Origin: Pseudoxanthomonas sp.
GTDB taxonomy: Bacteria; Pseudomonadota; Gammaproteobacteria; Xanthomonadales; Xanthomonadaceae
Reading direction: 5' to 3'
NCBI RefSeq assembly: GCF_024710765.1
Contig: NZ_JANJUE010000163.1
Coordinates: forward strand, 40,832 to 104,831
DNA: 64,000 nt
In this document: one piece after another, positions 54,657 through 63,799 of the stretch
Layout of the letters: the number at the start of each line of letters is the position of its first letter
Numbering within the stretch: position 1 is the stretch's first letter
Translations under genes and position numbers: made by a program
The notes under the pieces: generated by a model
Database searches by the model: none
Told to the model about the DNA's origin: nothing
The model's input: only the letters and a program-made list of their open reading frames with translations

Positions 54657-55499
54657 TCAGTCGCGCCAGCGCACGTAGAAGCGCCGGCTGGCACCGCCAT
54701 CCCCGCCTCGCTCTTCCACTTCGAAGTGGCGGGGATGCTGCTTCAGCAGATCGCTGAGTTTTTTCTGCCCGTACAGGCGCGGATCGAAGTCCGGCCGGAT
54801 CTTGATCAGGTAGCTGCCGACCGTGCCCAGGAACGCCCAGCCCTGATCGTCGGAGGCCTCCTCGATGGCCTGCCGGATCAACCGCAACGGCAGCGCCTCG
54901 CCACGCGCCGGTTCCGGGGTCGGCGCGGCGGTGGGCTCGGCCTGCGCCGGCGCGCTCTTCGGCGCGCCGGCCTTCTTCGCCGCCTTCTTCGCTGGTTTGG
55001 CCGGAGGCTGTGGTGGCGCCGGTGGCGTCTCGCTGCGCAGCACCTCGGTGTAGACGAACTTGTCGCAGGCCTGGACGAACGCGTCCGGCGTCTTGCGTTC
55101 GCCGAAGCCGTACACCATCAGGCCTTCCTCGCGCAGGCGCTGGGCCAGGCGGGTGAAATCGCTGTCGCTGGAGACCAGGCAAAAACCGTCGAAGCGCTGG
55201 GTGTACAGCAGATCCATCGCGTCGATGATCAGCGAGCTGTCGGTGGCGTTCTTGCCGCTGGTGTAGGCGAACTGCTGCACCGGCGCGATCGAATGCTTCA
55301 GTAGCGCCTGCTTCCACTGGGTCATGCGGGTGCTGGTGAAATCGCCGTAGATGCGCTTGACGCTGGCGACACCGTATTTCGCGATCTCGCCGAGCAGCCC
55401 TTCGATGACCGCGGGCTGGGCATTGTCGGCGTCGATCAGCACCGCCAGCCGGCGCTGCTCGTCATCGGGTTCCGGGCGGGAAACCGGTCGGTTCTTCAT
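54657..55499 (-). CDS. NYN-domain putative ribonuclease with C-terminal LOTUS/OST-HTH domain
   Basis: A 280-residue protein. Residues about 15-150 form a PIN-like NYN nuclease domain with its acidic metal residues: LIDADNAQP, DSSLIIDAMDLLY and LVSSDSDFTRLAQRLRE. A Lys/Pro/Ala-rich linker (about 160-205) leads to an OST-HTH/LOTUS-type domain (QGWAFLGTVGSYLIKIRPDFDPRLYGQKKLSDLL). The architecture is the LabA/YacP-like NYN-LOTUS type found in bacteria and eukaryotes and thought to act on RNA. Predicted to be cytoplasmic. Confidence 0.92.
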   Translation of the reverse strand: MKNRPVSRPEPDDEQRRLAVLIDADNAQPAVIEGLLGEIAKYGVASVKRIYGDFTSTRMTQWKQALLKHSIAPVQQFAYTSGKNATDSSLIIDAMDLLYTQRFDGFCLVSSDSDFTRLAQRLREEGLMVYGFGERKTPDAFVQACDKFVYTEVLRSETPPAPPQPPAKPAKKAAKKAGAPKSAPAQAEPTAAPTPEPARGEALPLRLIRQAIEEASDDQGWAFLGTVGSYLIKIRPDFDPRLYGQKKLSDLLKQHPRHFEVEERGGDGGASRRFYVRWRD

Positions 55500-55680
55500 G
55501 GCGCTCCTGCGTCGCGTCGCTTGCCCGGCGGACTATGCCTGCACCGGCACACCATCGCAATCGCGCCCGGCGGCGTGCGCCGGCGTGCGGCGAAACGGAG
55601 ACATGAAAAAGGACGGTTGTCGCCAGTCGCCCTTCTCCTGCGCTTTCGACCTGCGGAACATCACAGCGGTTCGGTGCTGC

Positions 55681-56385
55681 CCCTTCCCCGCAGGCGGGGG
55701 AAGGAGCGATCTGCGCTCGCTTGCAGTCATCGCAGCGTTTCGGCGTTGCCCTTCCCCCGCGTGCGGGGGAAGGCCGGGATGGGGGCGCTTCCGGCGATCG
55801 CTGTGTGAGCGACAGCGGCGGTGTTTGAGCTGGGGTGGCGCCAGGGTGCGGATTTTCTCCGGTCGCCCCCACCCCAACCCTCCCCCGCACGCGGGGGAGG
55901 AAGCGATCTGCGCTCACTTGCAGTCATCGCCGCGTTTCGGCGTTGCCCCTTCCCCCGCAAGCGGGGGAAGGCCGGGATGGGGGCGCTTCCGGCGCTCGCT
56001 GTGTGATCGGCGGCGGCGATGCATGAACTTGGCGGCAGGCGCCGGGACGCGGATTTTTTCCAGTCGGCCCCCACCCCAACCCTCCGCCGCCAGCGGGGGA
56101 GGGAGTGATCTGCGCTCGCTTGCAGTCGTCGCAGCGTTACGGCATTGCCCCTTCCCCGCACGCGGGGGAGAGAGCGATCTGCGCTCGCTTGCAGTCGTCG
56201 CCGCGTTTCGACGTTGCCCCTTCCCCCGCCAGCGGGGGAAGGCCGGGATGGGGGCGCTTTCGGCGCTCGCTGTGTGATCGACGGCTATGGTTTATGGGTT
56301 TGACGCGGGTGCCCGGGTGCGGATTTTTTCCAGTGACCCCCACCCCAGCCCTCCCCCGCCAGCGGGGGGAGGGGGACGGTCTGCG
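55681..56385. repeat. Mosaic array of eight GC-rich hairpins with two conserved spacers
   Basis: Eight copies of a palindrome of the type CTTCCCCCGC-N2-4-GCGGGGGAAG (or CTCCCCCGC...GGGGGAG) lie near 55681, 55749, 55880, 55947, 56080, 56152, 56219 and 56351. They are separated by two recurring spacers. Spacer 1, about 43 bp, begins GCGATCTGCGCTCGCTTGCA (four good copies). Spacer 2, about 90-110 bp, runs from CCGGGATGGGGGCGCTTCC to CCCCCACCCCAACCC (three copies). The hairpin-2 to hairpin-4 period is 196 bp. It fills the whole interval between the NYN and M13 genes (55500-56433). Short ORFs reported here are by-products of the repeat. Confidence 0.85.
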
Positions 56386-56433
56386 CTCGCGGGTATCCCC
56401 CGTCGCGAGCCGATGCAGTGCCGGCGTGCCGGC

Positions 56434-58530
56434 TTACCAGATCTTGACCCGATCCTTCGCTTCCAGGTGCAGCTTCTCGCCCGGCTTGGACGGGAACGCG
56501 GCGTACCAGGCATCGACGTTGCGCACGGTCTGGGCGCGGTAGCGGCCCGGTGCGTGGCCATCGCCGATCACCTGCGCGCGCAGTGCCGCGTCGCGGGTCT
56601 TGGTGCGCCAGGCCTGCGCGTAGGCGATGAAGAAGCGCTGGTCGCCGGTCAGGCCGTCGATCACCGGCGCTTCCTTGCCACCCAGCGACTTCTTGTACGC
56701 GGTGTAGGCGATGGCCAGGCCGGACACGTCGGCGATGTTCTCGCCCAGGGTCTGCTCGCCGTTGATGTGCAGGCCCGGCAGCGGTTCGTAGGCGTTGTAC
56801 TGCGCGATCAGGCGGTCGCCGGCGGCCTTGAAGTGCGCGGCGTCTTCCGGCGTCCACCAGTTGCGCAGGCGACCCTGGTCGTCGAACTCGGCGCCGGTGT
56901 TGTCGAAGCCGTGGCTGATCTCGTGGCCGATCACCGCGCCGATCGCGCCGTAGTTGGCGGCCGGATCGGCCTTGGGATCGAAGAACGGCGCTTCCAGGAT
57001 CGCCGCCGGGAAGTTCATCGCATTCTGCAACGGCAGCTGCACCGCGTTGACCGTCTGCGGGGTCATCCACCATTCGGCGCGATCGGCCGGCTTGCCCAGC
57101 TTGGCGGTCTGGTGGCGGTACTCGAACTCTTCCGCACGACGCGCGTTGCCGAGCGGATCGTCGGCCTTCACTTCCAGCGAGGCGTAGTCGCGCCAGGTTT
57201 CCGGATAGCCCACGCCGACCCGCATGGTCGCGGCCTTGGCCTTGGCTTTTTCCTTGGTGGCCGGGGTCATCCACTCCAGCTTGTCCACGCCCTCGCGGAA
57301 CGCGGCCAGGATGTTGTTGACCATCTCCTCGACCTGCGCCTTGGATGAGGCCGGGAAGTACTGCTTCACGTAGATCTGGCCGATGGCGTCGCCGAGCGCG
57401 CCGTTGGTGGCGCCGATCGCGCGCTTCCAGCGATCACGCTGCTTGGGCGTGCCCTGCAGGGTCTTGCCGTGGAATTCGAAGCTGGCGTCGGCATAGGCCT
57501 TGGGCAGCAGGCCGGCGCTGTGATCGATGGCGTGGAAGCGCAGGTAATCCTTCCAGGTCTGCAGTGGCTGGCTGGCGACCAGCGCCGACAGCTTCTTGAT
57601 CGCATCCGGCTGCCAGGCGATCAGGGTCTTCTGCTCGCCCAGGCCGGCGCCTTCGAAGAACGCCTTCCAGTCCATGCCCGGCGCCTTGCCGGCGAACGCC
57701 GCGGTTTCCCACGGATTGTTGGCCTTGTGCACGTCCTGGCTGTCGACGATGTTGGCATGCGCGTTGGCGATCTTCATTTCCAGATCGAAGATCGCCTTGG
57801 CCTTGGCGGCCGCGTCGGCGTCGCTGGCGCCGGCCAGCTTCAGCTGGTGGGCGATGTAGGCCTGGTACTTCTCGCGGTTGGCGGCCATCTCCTTGTCGGC
57901 GGCCAGGTAGTACTCGCGGTCCGGCATCCCCAGGCCGCCCTGCATCAGGTAGCCCACGTTCTGCGAGGGATCTTCCAGGCCCTGGGCGACGAACAGGCCG
58001 AACAGGTTGTCGGTGGCGAAGTTGGTGGCGTTGAGCGGATCGGTGTCGGCACGCACGGTGCTGCCGATGTAGCGCGCCAGATCGGCGGGCGTGGCGATCG
58101 CGTCGACGCGGTCCAGCCACGGCTGCAACGGCGCCAGGCCGCGCTGCTCGATGCCCGCCTCGTCCATGTAGGCGGCGTAGTAGTCGGCGATCTTGCGCTC
58201 GGGGGTGCCGGCGGCCGGGTTGGCCTTGGCCAGGCCCTGGACCAGATCGGCGTTGCGCTTCTCCGCCTTCTGGAACACTTCCAGGAACACGCCGGTGCTG
58301 GAACGGTCGTCCGGAATCACCGCGTTCTTGCGCCAGCCGCCGTTGGCGTATTCGTCGAAATCGTCGCCCGGCGCGACCGCCTTGTCCAGGCCGGCCAGGT
58401 CGATGCCGATGACCGGCGCGGCGGCGGGCGCTTCGGCCTTGGGCGCCTCGGCGGCCGGTTCGGGCGTGCGGTTGCAGGCGCTGGCGCCGCACAGCGCGGC
58501 GGTCAGCAGGATCCAGCGGTGGGCGTGCAT
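56434..58530 (-). CDS. M13-family metallopeptidase lipoprotein (PepO/neprilysin-like)
   Basis: A 698-residue enzyme with a lipoprotein signal (lipobox ASAC, Cys about residue 19) and an Ala/Pro/Glu linker. The long N-terminal helical domain begins GDDFDEYANGGWRKN, and the catalytic domain has HEISH at residues 536-540, the third zinc ligand in GENIADVSG and the C-terminal KIW typical of M13. NAMNFPAAILEAPFFD is another family motif. It cleaves peptides up to about 30-40 residues in the periplasm. Single gene; its 3' end abuts the hairpin array. Confidence 0.94.
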   Translation of the reverse strand: MHAHRWILLTAALCGASACNRTPEPAAEAPKAEAPAAAPVIGIDLAGLDKAVAPGDDFDEYANGGWRKNAVIPDDRSSTGVFLEVFQKAEKRNADLVQGLAKANPAAGTPERKIADYYAAYMDEAGIEQRGLAPLQPWLDRVDAIATPADLARYIGSTVRADTDPLNATNFATDNLFGLFVAQGLEDPSQNVGYLMQGGLGMPDREYYLAADKEMAANREKYQAYIAHQLKLAGASDADAAAKAKAIFDLEMKIANAHANIVDSQDVHKANNPWETAAFAGKAPGMDWKAFFEGAGLGEQKTLIAWQPDAIKKLSALVASQPLQTWKDYLRFHAIDHSAGLLPKAYADASFEFHGKTLQGTPKQRDRWKRAIGATNGALGDAIGQIYVKQYFPASSKAQVEEMVNNILAAFREGVDKLEWMTPATKEKAKAKAATMRVGVGYPETWRDYASLEVKADDPLGNARRAEEFEYRHQTAKLGKPADRAEWWMTPQTVNAVQLPLQNAMNFPAAILEAPFFDPKADPAANYGAIGAVIGHEISHGFDNTGAEFDDQGRLRNWWTPEDAAHFKAAGDRLIAQYNAYEPLPGLHINGEQTLGENIADVSGLAIAYTAYKKSLGGKEAPVIDGLTGDQRFFIAYAQAWRTKTRDAALRAQVIGDGHAPGRYRAQTVRNVDAWYAAFPSKPGEKLHLEAKDRVKIW

Positions 58531-58627
58531 GGCGGACCTCGGAACGGGACAAAGGCGGCCACGATACTCCCGTCCGGCGCGCGGGCGTCATGTGCCCATC
58601 GTCATCCCGGACCGTTCAGGCGGGGGC

Positions 58628-59107
58628 TTAGTCGGGCACCGGCAGGCTGAGGGTTTCCTTGACCTCTTCCATCACGATGTAGCTCTTGGATTCGCGCACG
58701 TGCGGCAGGGTCAGCAGGGTGCTGCCGAGCAGCTTGCGGTAGGAGGCCATCTCCGAGATGCGTGCCTTGATGAGGTAGTCGAAATCGCCCGACACCAGGT
58801 GGCATTCCAGCACGTTGGGCAGGCGCAGGGCGGCGCGGCGGAACTCCTCGAAGATGTCGCCGGACTTGTAGGCCAGGCTAATCTCCACGAACACCAGCAG
58901 GTTGGCCTTGAGGTACTGCGGATCCAGCCGCGCGTAGTAGCCGGTAATCACCCCGTCGCGCTCCAGCCGGCGCACCCGCTCGGTGCAGGGCGTGGTCGAC
59001 AGGCCGACCCGTTCGCCCAGCTCCGTGAAGGAAATCCGCCCCTCCTCCTGCAGCACCCGCAGGATGTTGCGGTCGATCTTGTCCAGTTCGCGGCGGCGCT
59101 GGGTCAT
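58628..59107 (-). CDS. Lrp/AsnC-family regulator of dadAX
   Basis: A 159-residue Lrp-type regulator, started at [16 protein letters not shown] with GGAG 6 nt upstream. The helix-turn-helix is [28 protein letters not shown], and the C-terminal RAM domain contains [13 protein letters not shown]. It closely resembles the regulators found divergent from D-amino-acid dehydrogenase genes (DadR/BkdR group), which respond to alanine. Here it faces dadA across 155 bp with TGGTGG/CCACCA repeats. Confidence 0.92.
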   Translation of the reverse strand: MTQRRRELDKIDRNILRVLQEEGRISFTELGERVGLSTTPCTERVRRLERDGVITGYYARLDPQYLKANLLVFVEISLAYKSGDIFEEFRRAALRLPNVLECHLVSGDFDYLIKARISEMASYRKLLGSTLLTLPHVRESKSYIVMEEVKETLSLPVPD

Positions 59108-59133
59108 GGCGGCTCCAAGGAAGCGGGGCTTTC

Positions 59134-59160
59134 TGGTGGTTTCCACCAATGTTGCCACCA
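59134..59160. promoter_or_regulatory. Candidate Lrp-family binding site between the regulator and dadA
   Basis: TGGTGG-TTT-CCACCA (59134-59148) is a perfect 15-bp inverted repeat, followed by another CCACCA half at 59155-59160. Two -10-like hexamers for dadA, TATACA (59178-59183) and TATACT (59192-59197), lie downstream. Length and spacing suit an Lrp-type protein. Confidence 0.45.
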
Positions 59161-59262
59161 AATACGGAAAATAACCCTATACAACCGTCCCTATACTCGC
59201 CGAACTCATGTTCCCGGCCTTTCGAGGCAGGGAATTGTCTGGAAACAGGGCGGAGCATCCTC

Positions 59263-60570
59263 ATGCGGGTACTGGTACTGGGTAGCGGGGTCATCGGCAC
59301 GAGCAGCGCGTGGTATCTGGCGCGCGCCGGCTTCGAGGTCACCGTGGTGGATCGGCAGGCCACTCCGGCCGGCGAGACCAGCTTCGCCAATGCCGGCCAG
59401 ATCTCGCCGGGCTACGCCTCGCCGTGGGCCGCTCCGGGCGTGCCGTTGAAGGCGCTGAAGTGGCTGTTCTCCAAACATGCGCCGCTGGCGATCCGCCCGG
59501 GCCTGGATCCGAACCAGTACCTGTGGCTGGCGCAGATGCTGCGCAACTGCACCCAATCCCGCTATGCCATCAACAAGGCGCGGATGGTGCGGCTGTCCGA
59601 ATACAGTCGCGACTGCCTGGACGAACTGCGCGCCGAAACCGGCATCCATTACGAAGGCCGCCAGCTCGGCACCACCCAGTTGTTCCGCACCCAGGCCCAG
59701 TTGGACGGCGCGGCCAAGGACATCGCAGTGCTGGACGAGTACGGCGTGCCTTACGAACTGCTGGATCGCGACGGCATCGCCCGGGTCGAGCCGGCGCTGG
59801 CCAGCGTGTCCGACAAGCTGGTCGGCGCGCTGCGCCTGCCCAACGACCAGACCGGCGATTGCCAACTGTTTACCCAGCGGCTGGCGGCGATGGCCGCCGC
59901 GGCGGGCGTGGAATTCCGCTACGGCCAGACCATCGAGGCGCTGGAAACCCAGGGCGGCCGCATCCGCGGCGTGCGCATCGACGGCAAGCTGGAAACCGCC
60001 GACCGCTACGTGCTGGCGCTGGGCAGCTACTCGCCGAAGTTGCTGGCGCCGCTGGGCATCCGCCTGCCGGTGTATCCGCTCAAGGGCTATTCACTGACCC
60101 TGCCGATCGTCGACGCCGCGATGGCGCCGACCTCCACCATCCTCGACGAGACCTACAAGATCGCGATCACCCGCTTCGACGATCGCATCCGCGTCGGCGG
60201 CATGGCCGAGGTGGCCGGCTTCGATCTGTCGCTCTCGCCCAAGCGCCGCGCCACCCTGGAAATGGTGGTCGGCGATCTGTATCCGCGCGGTGGCGATCTG
60301 TCCCGCGCCAGCTTCTGGACCGGCCTGCGCCCGGCCACGCCAGACGGTACGCCGGTGGTCGGCGCGACGCAGTACTCGAACCTGTTCCTCAATACCGGAC
60401 ATGGCACACTGGGCTGGACCATGGCATGCGGCTCGGGCCGCTACCTGGCCGACCTGATGGCCTCGCGCATGCCGCAGATCAGCGGCGAAGGCCTCGATAT
60501 TTCCCGCTACGGCGCGCGCCGCGGCGGCCACGACCCCCAGCCTGAACCATGCGCCCAGCCCGCGCGCTGA
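59263..60570 (+). CDS. dadA: D-amino-acid dehydrogenase small subunit (D-alanine dehydrogenase)
   Basis: A 435-residue flavoprotein that oxidises D-alanine to pyruvate and passes electrons to the respiratory chain. The start [20 protein letters not shown] has GGAG upstream and begins directly with the FAD dinucleotide fold. Family segments are clear: [50 protein letters not shown] and [16 protein letters not shown]. Its 3' end overlaps dadX by 22 bp. Confidence 0.96.
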   Translation: MRVLVLGSGVIGTSSAWYLARAGFEVTVVDRQATPAGETSFANAGQISPGYASPWAAPGVPLKALKWLFSKHAPLAIRPGLDPNQYLWLAQMLRNCTQSRYAINKARMVRLSEYSRDCLDELRAETGIHYEGRQLGTTQLFRTQAQLDGAAKDIAVLDEYGVPYELLDRDGIARVEPALASVSDKLVGALRLPNDQTGDCQLFTQRLAAMAAAAGVEFRYGQTIEALETQGGRIRGVRIDGKLETADRYVLALGSYSPKLLAPLGIRLPVYPLKGYSLTLPIVDAAMAPTSTILDETYKIAITRFDDRIRVGGMAEVAGFDLSLSPKRRATLEMVVGDLYPRGGDLSRASFWTGLRPATPDGTPVVGATQYSNLFLNTGHGTLGWTMACGSGRYLADLMASRMPQISGEGLDISRYGARRGGHDPQPEPCAQPAR

Positions 60571-61622
60571 TCGACCTGCAGTCCCTGCGCCACAACTACC
60601 GCATCGCCCGCGAACTCGCGGGCGGTCGTTCCCTCGCCGTGGTCAAGGCCGACGCCTACGGGCATGGCGCGGTCCGCTGCGCGCAGGCATTGGAAGCCGA
60701 AGCCGCCGACGGTTTCGCGGTCGCCTGCCTGGAAGAGGCGCTGGCCCTGCGCGGCGCCGGCATCCGCTCGCCGATCCTGCTGCTGGAAGGTTTCTTCGAA
60801 GCCGACGAACTGCCGGTGATCGCCGCGCACGATCTGTGGTGCGTGATCCACGCCGACTGGCAGATCGAGGCGCTGGCGCGGGCCCCTCTCGAACGCCCGC
60901 TGCGGATCTGGCTGAAGCTGGATTCGGGCATGCATCGGGTCGGCCTGGCGCCGCAGGACTACCGCGCCGCCTGGCAGCGGTTGAACGCATTGCCGCAGGT
61001 GGCCTCGGTGGTGGCGATGACCCACTTCGCCCGCGCCGACGAACTGGACAGCGCGCGCACCACCGAGCAGGTGGACGCGTTCGCCGCCGCGCTGGGCGAT
61101 CTGCCCGGCGAACGCAGCCTGTCCAACTCGCCCGGCCTGCTCGGCTGGTCCGGCGTCGGCGGCGACTGGGGCCGTTCCGGGCTGATGCTGTACGGCGCGA
61201 CGCCATTTTCCGACGCGCACCCGCAGGCCGACCGCCTGCGCCCGGTGATGACCGCCGAATCGAAGATCATCAGCGTGCGCGAACTCGCCGCCGGCGAACC
61301 GATCGGCTACGGCGGCGGCTTCGTCACCGAGCGCCCGACCCGGGTCGGCGTGGTCGCCTTCGGCTATGCCGACGGCTATCCGCACTTCGCCCCCACCGGC
61401 ACCCCGGTCGCCATCGACGGCCAGCGCAGCCGGCTGATCGGCCGGGTCTCGATGGACATGCTCACCGTCGACCTGACCGACCTGCCGCAGGCGGGTCTTG
61501 GCAGCCGGGTCGAGCTGTGGGGCGCGCAGATCCCGATCACCGAAATGGCCCGCCACGCCAACGGCAGCGCCTACTCGCTGCTGTGCGGCCTGAAGCGCGC
61601 ACCGCGGATCTATCGCGACTGA
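60549..61622 (+). CDS. dadX: Catabolic alanine racemase
   Basis: A 357-residue PLP enzyme interconverting L- and D-alanine. The PLP lysine is K33 in [11 protein letters not shown], and the second catalytic tyrosine is in [23 protein letters not shown] and the C-terminal [14 protein letters not shown] are also conserved. Because it overlaps dadA and faces an Lrp regulator, it is the catabolic DadX type rather than the biosynthetic Alr, although sequence motifs are shared. Confidence 0.95.
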   Translation: MRPARALIDLQSLRHNYRIARELAGGRSLAVVKADAYGHGAVRCAQALEAEAADGFAVACLEEALALRGAGIRSPILLLEGFFEADELPVIAAHDLWCVIHADWQIEALARAPLERPLRIWLKLDSGMHRVGLAPQDYRAAWQRLNALPQVASVVAMTHFARADELDSARTTEQVDAFAAALGDLPGERSLSNSPGLLGWSGVGGDWGRSGLMLYGATPFSDAHPQADRLRPVMTAESKIISVRELAAGEPIGYGGGFVTERPTRVGVVAFGYADGYPHFAPTGTPVAIDGQRSRLIGRVSMDMLTVDLTDLPQAGLGSRVELWGAQIPITEMARHANGSAYSLLCGLKRAPRIYRD

Positions 61623-61633
61623 GTTGCCTCCCC

Positions 61634-61795
61634 TCCGGAGAAGGGGGATTGAGGGGGATTTGCTTCTGCTTCCGGCGCAAGTTCCCCATCGCCCGCCTCG
61701 CGGCCGCCCGCCCCTTTTTCAAAGGGAGCCGCTCCGGAAAGCCCCGATCTTCCTCCCCCTTCGAAGAAGGGGGACCGAGGGGGATTTTGCTTTCC
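61634..61795. repeat. GGGGGATTT / CCCCTTTTTCAAAGGG repeats
   Basis: Between dadX and the I78 gene, AGAAGGGGGATTGAGGGGGATTTG, a CCCCTTTTTCAAAGGG palindrome, then a second unit CTTCGAAGAAGGGGGACCGAGGGGGATTTT. These are the same modules as at 43277-43436. No gene is visible in the interval. Confidence 0.6.
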
Positions 61796-61873
61796 GCTTC
61801 AACCCGCGACACACAGCGCGAAGCGCGTTCGGCATACCATGCGCGCCATCCACCCACCGATAAGGAAGCCGCC

Positions 61874-62194
61874 ATGTCCCTGCGCACCCTGCTGGGTTTC
61901 GCCACCGTCACCGCCGCGCTGGCGATGACCGCCTGCACCACCACGCCCACCACCGAAGCCGGCGCGGGCGACGCGCCCAAGCCCGGCTCGGGCAAGTGCA
62001 ATGCCGAACCCGTGCAGTGGGCGGTCGGCCAGGAAGGCAACCAGGCCAACATGGGCCGCGTCTGGCGCGAGAGCGGCGCCGGCCTGATCCGTCCCATCGG
62101 TCCCAACCAGGCCGTCACCATGGATTACCGCGAGGACCGGGTGAACGTGCACCTGGACAAGGACAACAAGATCACCCAGGTCACCTGCGGCTGA
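61874..62194 (+). CDS. I78-family peptidase-inhibitor-like lipoprotein, copy 1
   Basis: A 106-residue lipoprotein (lipobox MTAC, Cys about residue 21) after AAGGAAG. The mature domain shows the I78 pattern: KCNAEPVQWAVGQ, a central R-x-x-R-like region ending GPNQAVTMDYREDRVNVHLD and a final VTCG, giving one likely disulfide. I78 inhibitors resemble plant potato-I-type serine protease inhibitors. A paralogue lies at 63398. Its stop directly abuts the stop of the convergent topoisomerase gene with no bases between. Confidence 0.85.
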   Translation: MSLRTLLGFATVTAALAMTACTTTPTTEAGAGDAPKPGSGKCNAEPVQWAVGQEGNQANMGRVWRESGAGLIRPIGPNQAVTMDYREDRVNVHLDKDNKITQVTCG

Positions 62195-63307
62195 TCATTT
62201 CGCGCCGGCGCCCCCGCGGCGACGCCTGCCACCGGACGCCGCGCGCGCGGCGTCGCGGTGGGCATGATCCAGGAACCGCAGCGCCGCCTGTTCCCACTGG
62301 CGCGGCCCGCGCACGCCTTGGGCGCAGCGGGCCAACCGGCCATCGCGCCAGCCGTCGAACACCACCGGGTCGATGTAGGCCTTGCGGCAAACCGCCACCG
62401 TGTTCCCCAGCATGCCCGCGACCGCTTCGGTCACCGCCTGCCGCACCCGCGCCAGCGCGCGCTCGCTGCGCCGTTCCGGCGGCGACGTGGCCGCCAGCAA
62501 CTGGAAGGCCGCCAAGGTACCGGCCCAGGTGCGGAAGTCCTTGGCGGTGAACGTCTCGCCCATCGCCGCGCGCAGGTAATCGTTGACTGCGCCCGAGTCC
62601 ACCGGATGCAGTTCGCCGTCGTCGTCGCGATACTGGAACAGCAGCTGCCCGGGCAATTGCCGGCAACCGCGCACCAGCCGGACCAGGCGCCGGTCGTCGA
62701 CCGCGATGTCGTGCGCCTGCCCGCCCTTGCCGGTGAAGTGCAGCCGCACGCGTCCGCCACCGACGAACTCGACATGCCGGTTGCGCAGGGTGGTCAATCC
62801 GAACGAACCGTTGTCTCGCACGTATTCCGCATTGCCCACCCGCACCAGGGTCGCGGCCATCAACGCCACCACGATCGCCATCACCTTGTCGCGCGGATAG
62901 CCCGGCAGCGCCAGATCGGCGCGGACCTTCCGGCGCAGGCGTGGCAGCGCCCGGCCGAAGGCGACGATGCGGGTGAACTTGCCGTTGTCGCGCACCCACC
63001 GCCACTGCGGGTGGTAGCGGTACTGCTTGCGCCGACGCGCATCGCGTCCGGTCGCCTGCAGGTGGCCCCGCGCGTGCGCGCAGATCCAGACGTCGGTATA
63101 GGCTGGCGGAATGGCCAGCGCGCGGATGCGTTGCAGGGTCGCCGCATCGCGAACGATCGCGCCGGCCGCATCCACGTAGGCGAAACCACGCCCGGCACGA
63201 CGGCGGCGGATCCCGGGCTCGACGTCGCTGACGTGGATCAGGCCCGCGTCGCGCGCCTGCTGCGCGGCCTCGGCGAGAGCATTCAAGACCTCGGGAGATT
63301 CGGCCAT
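62195..63307 (-). CDS. Type IB DNA topoisomerase (poxvirus/eukaryotic-like, bacterial form)
   Basis: A 370-residue enzyme that relaxes supercoils through a 3'-phosphotyrosyl link. The start MAESPEVLNALAEAA is at the natural N-terminus. Family motifs in order: IPPAYTDVWIC, QYRYHPQWR, RVGNAEYVRDNGSFGLTTLRNRHVE, FTGKGGQAHDI, FTAKDFRTWAGT and the catalytic Tyr311 in CRKAYIDPVVF. The basic C-terminal tail (GGRRRRGG) may help DNA binding. It lies between two I78-type inhibitor genes. Confidence 0.95.
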   Translation of the reverse strand: MAESPEVLNALAEAAQQARDAGLIHVSDVEPGIRRRRAGRGFAYVDAAGAIVRDAATLQRIRALAIPPAYTDVWICAHARGHLQATGRDARRRKQYRYHPQWRWVRDNGKFTRIVAFGRALPRLRRKVRADLALPGYPRDKVMAIVVALMAATLVRVGNAEYVRDNGSFGLTTLRNRHVEFVGGGRVRLHFTGKGGQAHDIAVDDRRLVRLVRGCRQLPGQLLFQYRDDDGELHPVDSGAVNDYLRAAMGETFTAKDFRTWAGTLAAFQLLAATSPPERRSERALARVRQAVTEAVAGMLGNTVAVCRKAYIDPVVFDGWRDGRLARCAQGVRGPRQWEQAALRFLDHAHRDAARAASGGRRRRGGAGAK

Positions 63308-63397
63308 GCCCGGATCCTGCCGATGGGGCCGGTTAACGACATGCGAATGCCGGCTGGGCGATGCTTGGCCCATCTTTCGATTGCTGCTGGAGCCTGC

Positions 63398-63763
63398 ATG
63401 TCCCGTTACGCGATTCCCGCCCTCCTGCTCACCCTGACGCTCGCGGCCTGCTCGGCACCCGCGCCCGACGAACAGACGGCCGCCACGGAACAATCGCAGG
63501 CCGCCGCCGCCGAGCAGGCCGAACCCGGCGCCGATCCCACCGGCACCGCGCCCGCACCGGGCAGCTGCGACGACACCCAGGCGCAGTGGATCATCGGCAA
63601 GGCCGCCACGCCGGCCGACACCGAGCAGGCGGGCAAGGATGCGAAGGCCACCGCCGTGCGCACGCTCAAGCCGGGTGACGTGGCGACCATGGAATTCAAT
63701 CCCAATCGCCTGAACATCGATCTGGACGACAAGGGCGTGGTGACCGCCGTTCGCTGCGGCTGA
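63398..63763 (+). CDS. I78-family peptidase-inhibitor-like lipoprotein, copy 2
   Basis: A 121-residue lipoprotein with lipobox LAAC and a long Ala/Glu/Gln-rich linker (about residues 20-55). The I78 domain follows: CDDTQAQWIIGK, then MEFNPNRLNIDLDDKGVVTAVRCG. It is a clear paralogue of the protein at 61874 with a different linker and a shorter central loop. Both presumably protect the periplasm from host or self proteases; targets are unknown. It diverges from the topoisomerase gene with 90 bp between starts. Confidence 0.85.
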   Translation: MSRYAIPALLLTLTLAACSAPAPDEQTAATEQSQAAAAEQAEPGADPTGTAPAPGSCDDTQAQWIIGKAATPADTEQAGKDAKATAVRTLKPGDVATMEFNPNRLNIDLDDKGVVTAVRCG

Positions 63764-63799
63764 TTGATTTGCACCACGGGCGCGTGCGGTTCCAGTAGC

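Noticed and set aside
55351-56277. Short ORFs within the hairpin array (for example 55351-56277)
   Set aside because: They translate the repeat itself and change frame between units; no start signals.
55681-56385. CRISPR array
   Set aside because: The repeated palindromes are separated by spacers that are themselves conserved and of unequal length, and no cas genes are present.
62258-63763. 501-codon plus-strand ORF ending with the second I78 protein
   Set aside because: Only the last 121 codons from the ATG at 63398 are real; the rest is antisense to the topoisomerase gene.
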